Shown: in pieces, positions 48,651 to 57,910 of the stretch
How positions within the stretch are numbered: position 1 is the stretch's first letter
How the letters are laid out: each line of letters begins with the position of its first letter
Source: Acuticoccus sp965213555
GTDB taxonomy: Bacteria; Pseudomonadota; Alphaproteobacteria; Rhizobiales; Amorphaceae
Length of the DNA: 64,000 nt
NCBI RefSeq assembly: GCF_965213555.1
Contig: NZ_OZ243890.1
Location: 3,658,001 to 3,722,000 of the forward strand
Direction of reading: 5' to 3'
Program-made: the position numbers and the translations under genes
Notes under the pieces: generated by a model
Told to the model about the DNA's origin: nothing
Databases searched by the model: none
Seen by the model: the letters and a program-made list of their open reading frames with translations, nothing else

Positions 48651-49694
48651 CTACTCGGCGCGGCCGAGGTCGGCGAGGAACGCGTTGAGCATCTCGACGC
48701 CGCGCCGCGGAAGGTCGCCCTCCTCGGCGTAGGCCTGCCAGAGGGAACGCGCCTCGCCCTCCATCTCGACCCACACGTCGTCCGGGATGGTCACCACCTC
48801 GACGCCGGCCGCCTTCATCTCCTCGAGCGCCTTGGCGTCGCGCTCGATGGCGATGGCGAGGTACTCGAGGGAGGAGCGGATGGCGGCCTCCTCCAGGATC
48901 GCCTTCAGGTCGTCGGGGAGCCCCTCCCACGCCGCCTGGTTCACCGCGAAGAAGTTGTTGGGCACCGGCATCGCGGAGGGTTGCACGTAGTACTTCGCCA
49001 CCTCGTGGAACGAGGAGTTGAAGTTGCCTGCCGGGCTCGACCAGCGCGCCGCATCGATGACGCCGGTCGCGAGCGCGGTGTAGATCTCGCCCCCGCCCAT
49101 GAAGACCGGGCTCGCCCCCATCGCCGCGAACCAATCCGCCTCGATGCCGAAGGCGCGAACCTTCAGGCCGTCGAAGTCCTCCGCCGAGGTGATCGGCGTC
49201 TTCGACATGAGGTCCCACGAGGAGGAGAGCTGCGGGCCGAGGTAGTACACGCCGAACGGCGCGTAGGCCTCGCGCGCAAGCTCCAGGAAGCCCTGGCGGT
49301 AGAAGAAGTTGTAGCGCTCCACCGGCGTGCGCAGGGAACCGGGCACGCCGGTCTCCAAAATGGCTATGGGACCGACCTTGCCCGAGTAGTAACCCCCCGT
49401 GAGGAGCGCCATCTCGGTGACGCCCGCGCCGACGGCCTCGAGCCCGTCGGCCACGGGGTAGAGCGCGCCGACGGGGTAGACCTCGAACGCCATACGCCCG
49501 CCCGACATGCGCGACGCGGTGTCGGCGAACCCCTCGCGCAGCGCCACCTGCCCGGGATCGCCCTCGTTGAGGTTCGACTGGATGCGCCAGGTGTACTCCT
49601 GCGCGACGGCGGTCTCACCTCCATGGGCGACGAGCGCCAGGACGGCTCCGAAGGCGAGGCTCAAGGGGCGGCATACGAACGACGTCGTGGACAT
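48651..49694 (-). CDS. TRAP transporter substrate-binding protein (DctP-like)
   Basis: 347 residues from ATG at 49694. Signal peptide MSTTSFVCRPLSLAFGAVLALVAHG...VAQ, then YTWRIQSNLNEGDPGQVALREGFADTA, AFEVYPVGALYPVADGLEAVGAG, FDGLKVRAFGIEADWFAAMGASPVFMGGGEIYTALATGVIDAARWSSP. The Arg of KVRAFG is where the family clamps a carboxylate. DctP proteins of this branch bind lactate, keto acids or similar. Diverges from the ABC binding protein at 49886. Confidence 0.92.
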   Translation of the reverse strand: MSTTSFVCRPLSLAFGAVLALVAHGGETAVAQEYTWRIQSNLNEGDPGQVALREGFADTASRMSGGRMAFEVYPVGALYPVADGLEAVGAGVTEMALLTGGYYSGKVGPIAILETGVPGSLRTPVERYNFFYRQGFLELAREAYAPFGVYYLGPQLSSSWDLMSKTPITSAEDFDGLKVRAFGIEADWFAAMGASPVFMGGGEIYTALATGVIDAARWSSPAGNFNSSFHEVAKYYVQPSAMPVPNNFFAVNQAAWEGLPDDLKAILEEAAIRSSLEYLAIAIERDAKALEEMKAAGVEVVTIPDDVWVEMEGEARSLWQAYAEEGDLPRRGVEMLNAFLADLGRAE

Positions 49695-49885
49695 CGGCGG
49701 CTCCAGGGTTGGCGGGTTGCGGTCGGTCGACCGCGAGGGTGCGCGCCGCACCGGGCGACGGTCAAGGCGGCGCTGCAGCGGGTCAAGCACGTCCCGGGCC
49801 AACCCGTCCTCCTCACGCCGGCGATGGCGTCTTGCGGCCTGCCGTACTACGCCGGTGCCGGGACAGGACGACAGGGAGGGATCCC

Positions 49886-51087
49886 ATGACGCGCACCCTA
49901 CTGGCGGCGATGCTCGCCCTCGCTTCGACCGCGGCGATGGCCGAGGTCAGCGGCGGCGCCGTGAAGGTGGTCGTGCTCACGGACATGACGTCGGGCTACG
50001 CGCCGACCTCCGGCCAAGGGTCGGTGACGGCGGCCGAGCTCGCGGTGGAGGACTTCGGCGGCACCGTCGACGGCGCGCCCATCGAGGTCGTCTCGGTGGA
50101 CCACCAGAACAAGGTCGACGTCGGAGCGCTCCAGGCGGGCGAGCTCATCGACACCGGCGGGGCGGACCTCTTCGTCGACATCTCCAACTCCGCGGTCAGC
50201 CTTGCGGTGCAGGACATCGTGCGCGAGGCGGACAAGACGGTGATCCACGTCGGCTCGGCGACGGCGGCGCTCTACGGCGAGGGCTGCTCGCCCAACGGCG
50301 GGCTGTGGCTCTACGACACCTACGCGCTCGCGCAGGGGATCGCGAAGGCCATCGTCGCGGAGGGCGGCGACAGCTGGTACTTCATCACCGCGGACTACGC
50401 CTTCGGCCACGCCATGGAGGAGGCCGTGCGCGACGTCATCGCCGTGGCGGGCGGCGAGACGCTCCGCTCGGTGCGCCACCCCGTCAACAACACGGACTAC
50501 GCCTCCTTCATCCTGTCCGCGCAGTCCTCCGGCGCGAAGGTCATCGGCCTCGCGAACGCCTCCGGCGACACGGTGAACGCGCCGAAGCAGGCCGGCGAGT
50601 TCGGCGTGACGCAGGCCGGGCAGAAGCTCGCCGCGCTCATCTTCTACGTCCAGTCCGCCAAGGCGGTGGGGCCTGAGGAGGCGCAGGGCCTGCAGTTCCT
50701 CACCGGGTACTACTGGGACCGCGACGAGCGAGCCGCGACTTCGCGGCGCGCTTCGGCGAGCGCATGGGTGGCGCCGTCCCCTCCCAGGCCCAGGCGGGCG
50801 TCTACAGCGCGGTGATGCACTTCCTGAAGGCGGTCGAGGCGGCGGGGTCGGACGCGGGCGGCGCGGTGATGGCGACGATGAAGCTGCCCGTCGACGACGT
50901 GTTCGCCGACAACGCCAAGCTGCGCGAGGACGGGCGCCTCATGAAGGACCTCTTCCTCGTCGAGGTGAAGGCGCCGGCCGAGGTCACCGGCGAGTGGGAC
51001 CTCCTCAAGGTGATCCGCCGCGTGCCTGCGGCGGAGATCGTCCGGCCGCTCGAGGAGGGCGGTTGCCCCTTGGTGGAGAAGTCCTGA
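49886..51087 (+). pseudogene. Branched-chain amino-acid-type ABC binding protein, frameshifted
   Basis: ATG at 49886 opens a signal peptide MTRTLLAAMLALASTAAMA followed by VKVVVLTDMTSGYAPTSGQGSVTAAELAVEDFGG, ADLFVDISNSAVSLAVQDI, GGDSWYFITADYAFGHAMEEA and GAKVIGLANASGDTVNAPKQ (LivK-type type I periplasmic fold). At about 50725-50730 one base appears to be missing: DRDE is followed in the next frame by SRDFAARFGERMGGAVPSQAQAGVYSAV, running to 51087. Joined, the protein would be about 400 residues, the normal size. It is either inactivated or carries a base error. No permease or ATPase genes of this ABC system are in the window. Confidence 0.8.
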
Positions 51088-51119
51088 CAACCGTTGGCCG
51101 GGGAGGCGCGGAGGCTCCA

Positions 51120-52652
51120 ATGTTTGACGACGTGAACCTCCTCCTGCCCGACGTGTGGGCCGGGCACGCGCGGCGCCGGCCCGACCGCCTCGCCGTGGTG
51201 TGCGGCGGGACGCGGCGAACCTGGCGCGACTTCAACGCCAACATGAACCGGCTCGCGAACGCGCTCATCGCCGCCGGCATCGGCCGCGGGGACCGCGTCG
51301 CGGTCCTGATGTCGAGCTCGGTGGAGGCGGTCGAGGCGATGTTCGGCGTCGTCAAGGCGGGCGCCTGCCTGGTGCCCTCGTCCAGCCTGGTCACCGCGGA
51401 CCAGCTCGCCGGGCTCCTCGCGGACGCCGGGGCACGCGCCATCATCGCGTCCGAGGACCTCTGCCACCTCGTCGACCCCGTTCGCGACCGCGTGCCGAGC
51501 CTCGCCTTGCTCGTCGGCGTCGGCTTCGAGGGCGGTGGGTGGCGCTCCCTCGCCGCCTTCACCGAGGGCGCGTCGCAGGAGGAGCCCGCCGTGCCGCTCG
51601 CGATGGAGGACGTCTTCTCCATCATGTACTCCTCGGGCACCACGGGGCTGCCCAAGGGCATCGTCCACACCCACAAGGCACGGCAGTACTTCTGCGTCTC
51701 CAACGCCGTCGAGATGCGGTACGACGAGACGGCGCGCTCGCTGGTCTCCACCGCGCTCTACACGGCCGGGACCTGGCTGATGGTGCTCCCGCCGCTGTTC
51801 TGCGGCGGCACGCTGCACATCCTGAAGAAGTTCGACGTCGAGGCGCTGCTCGCCACCATCGAGCGCGAGGCGATCACCCACGCCTTCGTGGTGCCGAGCC
51901 AGATCGCGATGATCCTCGATGGGGTGCGCCTCGAGGAGCGGGACCTTTCCTCGCTCAAGGTCGTGCTGTCGGCGGGCTCGCCGCTGCGGCCCGACCTAAA
52001 GCGCAAGGTCCTGTCCCACCTCGGGCACGCCTTCTTCGAGCTCTACGGCTACACCGAGGGGATCGCGACGCTGCTCAAGCCGGAGGATCACGCCACCAAG
52101 GCGGACACGGTCGGGATGCCGATCATCGGGCAGAGCGTCCGGATCGTGGATCTGGAGGACCGACCGTGCCGCGCTGGCGAGCCGGGCGAGGTCGTCGGCC
52201 ACTGTCCCGGGCTGCTGCGCGAGTACCACGACAGGCCCGCCGAGACCGCGGCGGCGCTGTGGCGGGACGAGCGCGGACGCTCCTTCGTGCGCTCGGGGGA
52301 CATCGGTCGCATGGACGAGACGGGGTTCCTCACCATCGTCGACCGCAAGAAGGACATGATCATCTCCGGCGGTCTCAACATCTACCCGGCCGACATGGAG
52401 CCCGTCGTGGCGGGCCACCCCGACGTGCTCGACGTCGCCATCGTCGGCGTGCCGCACGAGAAGTGGGGGGAGACGCCGGTCGCGATCATCGTGCCGCGCG
52501 GGACGGCGTCGGAGGAGGACGTGCTCGCCTGGTCCAACGCGCGGCTCGCCAAGCACCAGCGCCTGTTCCGCGTCGTGACCCGCGCCGAGCTGCCGCGCAA
52601 CGCGCTGGGGAAGGTGCTGAAGCGCGAGCTGCGCGAGGAGCTCGCCGGCTGA
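51120..52652 (+). CDS. Acyl-CoA synthetase (AMP-forming)
   Basis: 510 residues from ATG at 51120. Activates a carboxylic acid with ATP and CoA via an acyl-AMP. The AMP-binding signature IMYSSGTTGLPKGIVHTHKA (about 165-184), ELYGYTEGIATLLKPEDH, RSGDIGRMDETGFLTIVDRKKDMIISGGLNIYPADME and the final Lys in PRNALGKVLKRELREEL are all present. Acid specificity cannot be read. It follows the binding protein by 32 bp and converges with the thiolase-like gene. Confidence 0.93.
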   Translation: MFDDVNLLLPDVWAGHARRRPDRLAVVCGGTRRTWRDFNANMNRLANALIAAGIGRGDRVAVLMSSSVEAVEAMFGVVKAGACLVPSSSLVTADQLAGLLADAGARAIIASEDLCHLVDPVRDRVPSLALLVGVGFEGGGWRSLAAFTEGASQEEPAVPLAMEDVFSIMYSSGTTGLPKGIVHTHKARQYFCVSNAVEMRYDETARSLVSTALYTAGTWLMVLPPLFCGGTLHILKKFDVEALLATIEREAITHAFVVPSQIAMILDGVRLEERDLSSLKVVLSAGSPLRPDLKRKVLSHLGHAFFELYGYTEGIATLLKPEDHATKADTVGMPIIGQSVRIVDLEDRPCRAGEPGEVVGHCPGLLREYHDRPAETAAALWRDERGRSFVRSGDIGRMDETGFLTIVDRKKDMIISGGLNIYPADMEPVVAGHPDVLDVAIVGVPHEKWGETPVAIIVPRGTASEEDVLAWSNARLAKHQRLFRVVTRAELPRNALGKVLKRELREELAG

Positions 52653-52656
52653 CCCG

Positions 52657-54153
52657 TCAGAGGGCGAAGCGCGGCGTTCCAGTGCCGCACTCCTCCAGCC
52701 GGCCGGTGCGGCCGATGGGCCAGTCGTCCGGCGCGGCGAAGGCGGCGAGGGTCGCAGGGTCGTCGGCGTCGCAGCGGGCGACGACGCGGGCCTCGCCGGC
52801 GCGGGCGAACACCACGGCGAACTCCGGCTCGCCGGAGCGGGCGTAGCCTACCGTGTAGGTCTCCACCTCCGCCGCGCCGCGTCGGTCCTGGTCGATGGGC
52901 GGCACCGGCCCGCGACGGGCGTCGGCGACCGCCTGGGCGTCCGCGTCGATCGCGAACGGACGCCGCGGCGGCGTGCGCGACAGCACGGCGGTCTGGTGCT
53001 TGGTGACGAACTCACCCTGTCCGTAGAGCAGCCCCGCGCCATCGGCCTGGCGCAGCCAGCGCACCATCGCCGCGGCGGCGTGCGTCATGTAGTCGTTGAG
53101 CGGCGCGCCGAAGAAGGTGAGGCCGCCGGTCACCGTCGGCTCGACGTCCGCGCCGAGGCCGAGCGTGCGGCGGGCCATCTTGGGCACGCACGGGAAGCAG
53201 CTGTAGAGCTCGAGGTGCTCGAGCGCGTCGCCGTTGTCCTCTGCGACGCGCTGGGCGGCCTGAAGCGTCGCGTCCATGGCGGTCGAGTGGTGGTAGGCGT
53301 TGCGCCGCGTAAAGTCGCGCGGCTCGTCCGCGCCGGCGCCGCCGAGGACGAACACGAGGCGATCGTCGCCGACCCCGGCGGCCTTGGCGAGGTCGTGCCG
53401 CGTCAGGATGAGCGCGGCGCCCTGGTTCACGTTGGGGTTCGCCACCATCAGCTTGGTGTAAGGGCCGGCGACCCTGCGGTTGGAGGGCGTCGGCTCGGCG
53501 ATCTCCTGCACGCTCGCGCCGCGGCGGATCCAGGCGGCCGGGTTCTGCTCCGCGCTCGCGGCGAAGCGGGACCACAGCGCGGCGCTTTCGGCGGTCGCCT
53601 CGGCCGGGGACTGGCCCCAGGCGGCCGCGCTCGCCGCCTCGTAGAACGGGTACACGATGAGCGGCGTCGTCAGCCCGTTCGCGACGACTGCGCGATGGAA
53701 CAGCGCCTTGAAGTCGAGCCGCCTGCGCGGCGGACCGGCGGGCGACCAGGGCAGGGCGATGCCGGAGCGGCTCGCCCGTAGCACGGTGTCGGCGGCCTCC
53801 GCCCCGACGATCGCCGCGACCTCGGCCTCGCCCGAGGCGATCCTGCCGGCAGCCTCGTTGAGGAAGCGGATCGGCGTCTCTCCGCCCACCTCGCCGTACG
53901 TCCTCGTGCGGGGAGCGGCGTCGATCAAACTGCACAGCCGGGCGACGGGGTCGACCGTGGACCAGCTCACCGAGTTCACCACGTTCAGCGTGTCGAGCCT
54001 TGCAAGCCAGCCCCCACCGGCGTCGGCGTCGGCACGGCGGAGCGCCTCCGCCATCAATGCGAGGGGTTCGCGCCCGTCGCCCGGGTCGTCGGTGCGCTCG
54101 GTCACCTCGCCGACGCCGACGAGGACCGGCGTCGCGTCGCGCCAACCTGCCAT
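52657..54153 (-). CDS. Thiolase-superfamily protein (acetyl-CoA acetyltransferase-like)
   Basis: 498 residues. N-terminus DATPVLVGVGEVTER and GEVGGETPIRFLNEAAGRIASGEAEVAAIVGAEAADTV match a divergent thiolase/SCP2-like group. The usual nucleophile position reads NVVNSVSWSTVDP with no Cys, as in this group; a second block HLELYSCFPCVPKMARR carries Cys. TVTGGLTFFGAPLNDYMTHAAAAMV contains the GGxxxxGxP...H pattern. A beta-ketothiolase activity is therefore uncertain. Diverges from the PrpD gene. Confidence 0.82.
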   Translation of the reverse strand: MAGWRDATPVLVGVGEVTERTDDPGDGREPLALMAEALRRADADAGGGWLARLDTLNVVNSVSWSTVDPVARLCSLIDAAPRTRTYGEVGGETPIRFLNEAAGRIASGEAEVAAIVGAEAADTVLRASRSGIALPWSPAGPPRRRLDFKALFHRAVVANGLTTPLIVYPFYEAASAAAWGQSPAEATAESAALWSRFAASAEQNPAAWIRRGASVQEIAEPTPSNRRVAGPYTKLMVANPNVNQGAALILTRHDLAKAAGVGDDRLVFVLGGAGADEPRDFTRRNAYHHSTAMDATLQAAQRVAEDNGDALEHLELYSCFPCVPKMARRTLGLGADVEPTVTGGLTFFGAPLNDYMTHAAAAMVRWLRQADGAGLLYGQGEFVTKHQTAVLSRTPPRRPFAIDADAQAVADARRGPVPPIDQDRRGAAEVETYTVGYARSGEPEFAVVFARAGEARVVARCDADDPATLAAFAAPDDWPIGRTGRLEECGTGTPRFAL

Positions 54154-54319
54154 GCCACCCCTCCCGTCCCGGGTCGTGAGCCAGTCCGCCCGACGCGCCT
54201 CGTCCTACCCACGATCAGCGAGGGACGAGCATCACCAGCGTGATCGTTGGCATCGCCTGCTTGATGGTCCAGCATGGCTGCCCGAATGTCGATCGCCGAG
54301 CGCGGGGGAGGTCGGGACC
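54154..54319. promoter_or_regulatory. Divergent promoter region, thiolase-like/PrpD operon
   Basis: 166 bp separate the divergent starts of the thiolase-like gene and the PrpD operon. The only clear element is the GGGGGAGG ribosome site at about 54304-54311. Promoters for both directions must lie here; no operator-like palindrome is convincing. Confidence 0.4.
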
Positions 54320-55681
54320 ATGGCACAGGTGCAGCTGGCGACCGAGGCGGAGGAGACCACCCGAGCGCTCGCGGCCTGGATCGCCGGGGCGGCGAACGAC
54401 GCGCCCTCGCCGTCCGCGCTCGCCTGGGCCCGCCACGCCCTCCTCGACTGGCTCGCGGTGACCATCGCCGGCACCGCCGAGCCCGTCGCCGAGATCGTGC
54501 GCGCCGAGCACGCGGGGCGGGACGACGACCGGTGCACGCTCATCGGCACGGGCAAGCGCGCCCGCCCGGCGGACGCCGCGCTCGTCAACGGCACGACGGG
54601 TCACGCCCTCGACTACGACGACGTCAACGCTGCGATGATGGGGCATCCGACCGCCGCGGTCGCGCCGGCGGTGCTGGCGCTCGCCGAGCTCGAGGACGCC
54701 CGTGGCGACGAACTCCTCGCCGCCATAGTCGTGGGGCACGAGGTGTGCGCGGCGCTCGGCGCGATGGTCGGCCGCGAGCACTACGAGCGGGGCTTCCACG
54801 CCACCGGCACCGTCGGCACGTTCGGCGCGGCCGCCGCCTGCGCCGCGCTCCTCAAGCTCGACGCGGACCGCACGGAGGCCGCGCTCGGCCTCGCCGCGAC
54901 GCAGGCCGCGGGGCTGAAGGCGATGTTCGGCACCATGGCCAAGCCCTTCCATGCCGGACGGGCGGCGATGAGCGGGCTGATGGCCGCGCGCCTTGCTGCC
55001 CGCGGCCTCACCGCGCGCGAGGGGGCGGTGACGCGTCGACAAGGGTTCGCGGCCACCCAGTCGTCGAGCTTCGCCGCGCAACCCGTGCGGCCCGACCCGG
55101 GTGCGCCGTTCGCGGTGGAGGCGACGCTCTTCAAGTACCACGCCGCGTGCTACCTCACGCACTCCGCCATCGAGGCGGTGCGCACGGTGCGCGAGCGCGA
55201 GGGCCTGTCGCTCGATGGGGTGGCGCGGATGACGATCTACGCACCGCACAGCCACCGCGACGTGTGCGACATCCTCGAGCCGGGCACGGGGCTCGAGGTC
55301 AAGTTCTCCATCCGCCACCTCGCCGCGCTCGCCCTCGACGGCGCCGACACCGCGGACCTCGCGCTGTACACTGACGCGGTGGCCCAGGACCCAAGGCTCG
55401 GCGAGGCGCGGGCGAGGATCGCCTTCGAGGGGCGCGAGCTCGCCCAGCGCCACGCCGCCGCGGTCGCCATCGAGACGACGGACGGTCGCACGCTGGTCCA
55501 GGAGTGCAACGTCGGCGTCCCGGCGGACGACGTTCCGGCCCAGTGGGAGCGGCTTTGCGGCAAGGCGCGGACCCTGGCAGCGCCCATCCTCGGGGCGGCG
55601 CGCACCGACGCCCTGATCGAGGCGGTCGACGGGTTGGAGGGAGCGCCCGACCTTCGCGTGCTGATGGACGCGGCGCGATGA
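54320..55681 (+). CDS. MmgE/PrpD family protein
   Basis: 453 residues from ATG at 54320 (GGGGGAGGTCGGGACC before it). ALAWARHALLDWLAVTIAG, LVNGTTGHALDYDDVNAAMMGHPTAAVAPAVLALAE, GFHATGTVGTFGAAAACAALL, FGTMAKPFHAGRAAMSGLMAARLAARGL and KYHAACYLTHSAIEAV are family blocks. The family includes 2-methylcitrate dehydratase, cis-aconitate decarboxylase and epimerases acting on di/tricarboxylates, so a C4-C6 dicarboxylate role fits. First gene of a seven-gene operon. Confidence 0.92.
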   Translation: MAQVQLATEAEETTRALAAWIAGAANDAPSPSALAWARHALLDWLAVTIAGTAEPVAEIVRAEHAGRDDDRCTLIGTGKRARPADAALVNGTTGHALDYDDVNAAMMGHPTAAVAPAVLALAELEDARGDELLAAIVVGHEVCAALGAMVGREHYERGFHATGTVGTFGAAAACAALLKLDADRTEAALGLAATQAAGLKAMFGTMAKPFHAGRAAMSGLMAARLAARGLTAREGAVTRRQGFAATQSSSFAAQPVRPDPGAPFAVEATLFKYHAACYLTHSAIEAVRTVREREGLSLDGVARMTIYAPHSHRDVCDILEPGTGLEVKFSIRHLAALALDGADTADLALYTDAVAQDPRLGEARARIAFEGRELAQRHAAAVAIETTDGRTLVQECNVGVPADDVPAQWERLCGKARTLAAPILGAARTDALIEAVDGLEGAPDLRVLMDAAR

Positions 55682-56169
55682 ACGACACCGTCGCGCGGCT
55701 GAAGCGCGAGGCGGTCCCCTGGCCGCGCGGCAACCGATACGAGGACTTCGCCCTCGGCCGCACCTTCGAGCACCACTGGGGCCGCACCCTCAGCCACGTC
55801 GATTCGACCCTCTTCACCACGCTGACCATGCACTACAACCCGCAGTACACGAACGCGGTCGCAGCGCAGGCGCTCGGCCATCCGGTGTCGCCGATCAACC
55901 CGTTCCTGGTGTTCAACACCGTGTTCGGGCTCTCGGTGGAGGACCTGTCGGAGGGCGGCGGCCCCTTCCTCGGCGTCAACAAGCTGACGTTCGGCGCGGC
56001 GGTCTACCCCGGCGACACCCTGTCGGCGCGTTCCACCGTCACCGCCGCGCGGCTCAGCGAGAAGCGTGAGGGCTACGGCATCGTCACCTGGCACACCGTG
56101 GGCACCAACCAGAATGGCGACACTGTGATCGAGTACGAGCGATCCAACCTTGTGAGGACACGCCAATGA
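55678..56169 (+). CDS. MaoC-like hydratase half, similar to the N-terminal half of mesaconyl-CoA hydratase
   Basis: 163 residues; ATGA overlap with the PrpD gene. RYEDFALGRTFEHHWGRTLSHVD, NPFLVFNTVFGLSVEDLSEGG and FGAAVYPGDTLSARSTVTAARLSEKREGYGIVTWHTVGTNQNGD form one hotdog domain. From memory, the order LVFxxVFGxxVxDxS ... AVYPGDTLSxxS ... VGxNQ matches the first half of the two-domain mesaconyl-CoA hydratase (Mch, about 340 residues). The second half appears as a separate gene at 57410. Confidence 0.82.
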   Translation: MNDTVARLKREAVPWPRGNRYEDFALGRTFEHHWGRTLSHVDSTLFTTLTMHYNPQYTNAVAAQALGHPVSPINPFLVFNTVFGLSVEDLSEGGGPFLGVNKLTFGAAVYPGDTLSARSTVTAARLSEKREGYGIVTWHTVGTNQNGDTVIEYERSNLVRTRQ

Positions 56170-57413
56170 CGACCTCGGCGGACGGACGGGGCTACCTCAC
56201 CGACGAGCGGATCATGATCCGCGACGCGGCGCGTGAGTTCACCATGGCGGAGGTGCTGCCCGTCGCCAACGAGCTTGACGGGCCGGACGGCGAGATCCCC
56301 ATGGGGCTGCGCGCCAAGATGGCGGACATGGGCTACTTCGGCATCACCGTGCCGGAGGAGTACGGTGGCCTCGGGCTCGGCAACTTCGAGTACTGCCTGA
56401 TCTGCGAGCAGCTCGCACGGGGCTGGATGTCAGTCGCCTCGCTGGTCGCCCGCGCCCAGGGCGGCTGGATCAAGTCGGTGATGAGCGAGGACTTCAAGCG
56501 GGAGTACCTGCCGAAGGTCGTCTCGGGCGACTTCCTGAACGCCTCGGCGCTGTCGGAGCCGGGCACCGGGTCGGACCTTGCCTCGATCTCCTGCCGTGCG
56601 GTGCGGCGCGGCGACGAGTGGGTGATCACCGGAAACAAGTACTGGTGCACCTTCGCGGACGCGGCGGACTACCTCATCGTGTTCGCGCGCACGTCCGAGC
56701 CGTCGGGCCCGACGAAGCGATGGGAAGGCATCTCCTGCTTCCTCATCCACAAGGAGCGCGGCAGCTTCCCTGCGGGGATCACCGGCCAGCCGATCCCCAA
56801 GATCGGCTACTTCGGCTGGAAGACCTACGAGCTCTCGTTCGACGAGCACCGCGTGCCCGCCGACCAGCTCATGGGGGAGGAGGGGCGCGCGTTCCTGATC
56901 ATGGCCCGCGGGCTGGAGGGGGCCCGCGCGCACACCGCCGCTCGCGCCATCGGCCTTGCCCAGGGCGCGCTCGAGGACTCCATCGACTACGCCAAGGAGC
57001 GGCGCCAGTTCGGCCTGCCCATCGGCGAGTTTCAGGCGATCCGCTTCAAGATCGCCACCATGGCGACGGAGGTGGAGGCGGCGCGCCAGCTGCTCTACTC
57101 GGTGTGCGCCAAGATCGACACCGGCGAGCGGTGCGACGCGGAGGCATCGATGGTCAAATACTTCGCCTCCGAGATGGCCGAGCGGGTGACGTCCGAGGCG
57201 CTGCAGATCCACGGCGGGGCGGGCTACACCAAGTTGTTCCCCATCGAGCGCTACTGGCGCGACGCGCGGCTGACGAAGATCTTCGAGGGGACGAGCGAGA
57301 TCCAGCAGCGCATCATCGCCGACAAGCTGCTCGGCAAGTCCCAGGTGGACGCGATGATCGCCGAGCGCGCCTTCGCCGAGCGTTACGGCGGCCTGAAGGA
57401 AGCCGCCGAGTGA
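56166..57413 (+). CDS. Acyl-CoA dehydrogenase 3
   Basis: 415 residues; ATGA overlap with the upstream hydratase gene. GYFGITVPEEYGGLGLGNFEY, ALSEPGTGSDLASISCRA, ITGNKYWCTFADAADYLIVFART, ERRQFGLPIGEFQAIRFKIATMATEVEAARQLLYS, HGGAGYTKLFPIERYWRDARLTKIFEGTSEIQQRIIADKLLG. The catalytic Glu lies in FEGTSE. In this operon it could act on a dicarboxylyl-CoA such as methylsuccinyl-CoA (inference); the known methylsuccinyl-CoA dehydrogenase is longer. Confidence 0.93.
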   Translation: MTTSADGRGYLTDERIMIRDAAREFTMAEVLPVANELDGPDGEIPMGLRAKMADMGYFGITVPEEYGGLGLGNFEYCLICEQLARGWMSVASLVARAQGGWIKSVMSEDFKREYLPKVVSGDFLNASALSEPGTGSDLASISCRAVRRGDEWVITGNKYWCTFADAADYLIVFARTSEPSGPTKRWEGISCFLIHKERGSFPAGITGQPIPKIGYFGWKTYELSFDEHRVPADQLMGEEGRAFLIMARGLEGARAHTAARAIGLAQGALEDSIDYAKERRQFGLPIGEFQAIRFKIATMATEVEAARQLLYSVCAKIDTGERCDAEASMVKYFASEMAERVTSEALQIHGGAGYTKLFPIERYWRDARLTKIFEGTSEIQQRIIADKLLGKSQVDAMIAERAFAERYGGLKEAAE

Positions 57414-57910
57414 GCGAGACGGCCGCGCCATCACGCAGCGCCCCAGCGACGAACTTCGCGGAGGACTTCGTGGTCGGCGCGATCTACCGGCACGCGCGGG
57501 GCAAGACGGTGACGGAGATGGACAACGTCCTTCTCACCCACCTCGTGATGAACACCGCGGAGGGGCACTTCAACGAGCACCGCATGCGCACCGAGGCGAA
57601 GGGCCTGTTCGCCCAGCGCGTGGTGTTCGGCGGGATCAACCTGTCCATGGTCATCGGCCTCGCCGCGCAGGACACCGGCGAAAAGGTGATCCGCGAGCTC
57701 GGCCTCGACAAGGTGCGCCTGTCGCACCCGGTGTTCCACGGCGACACGCTCTACGCCTACTCCGAGGTGCTCGACGTGCGCGAGGCGCCGCAGGCGGGGG
57801 CGAGCGTCGTCACGTTCAAGCACTACGGCGTCAACCAGGACGACGCGCTGTGCGTCGAGGTGGAGCGCACCGTCCTCATGAAGACGCGCGACTGGCGGCC
57901 CGTGGCATGA
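57410..57910 (+). CDS. MaoC-like hydratase half, similar to the C-terminal half of mesaconyl-CoA hydratase
   Basis: 166 residues; GTG start overlaps the dehydrogenase stop (GTGA). NFAEDFVVGAIYRHARGKTVTEMDNVLLTHLVMNTAEGHFNEHRM, VVFGGINLSMVIGLAAQDTGE and LSHPVFHGDTLYAYSEVLDVRE form one hotdog domain. The NTAxxHFNxH and VxxGG ... GDTxYAxSE pattern matches, from memory, the second half of Mch. With the gene at 55678 it would make a heteromeric hydratase. Confidence 0.82.
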   Translation: MSETAAPSRSAPATNFAEDFVVGAIYRHARGKTVTEMDNVLLTHLVMNTAEGHFNEHRMRTEAKGLFAQRVVFGGINLSMVIGLAAQDTGEKVIRELGLDKVRLSHPVFHGDTLYAYSEVLDVREAPQAGASVVTFKHYGVNQDDALCVEVERTVLMKTRDWRPVA

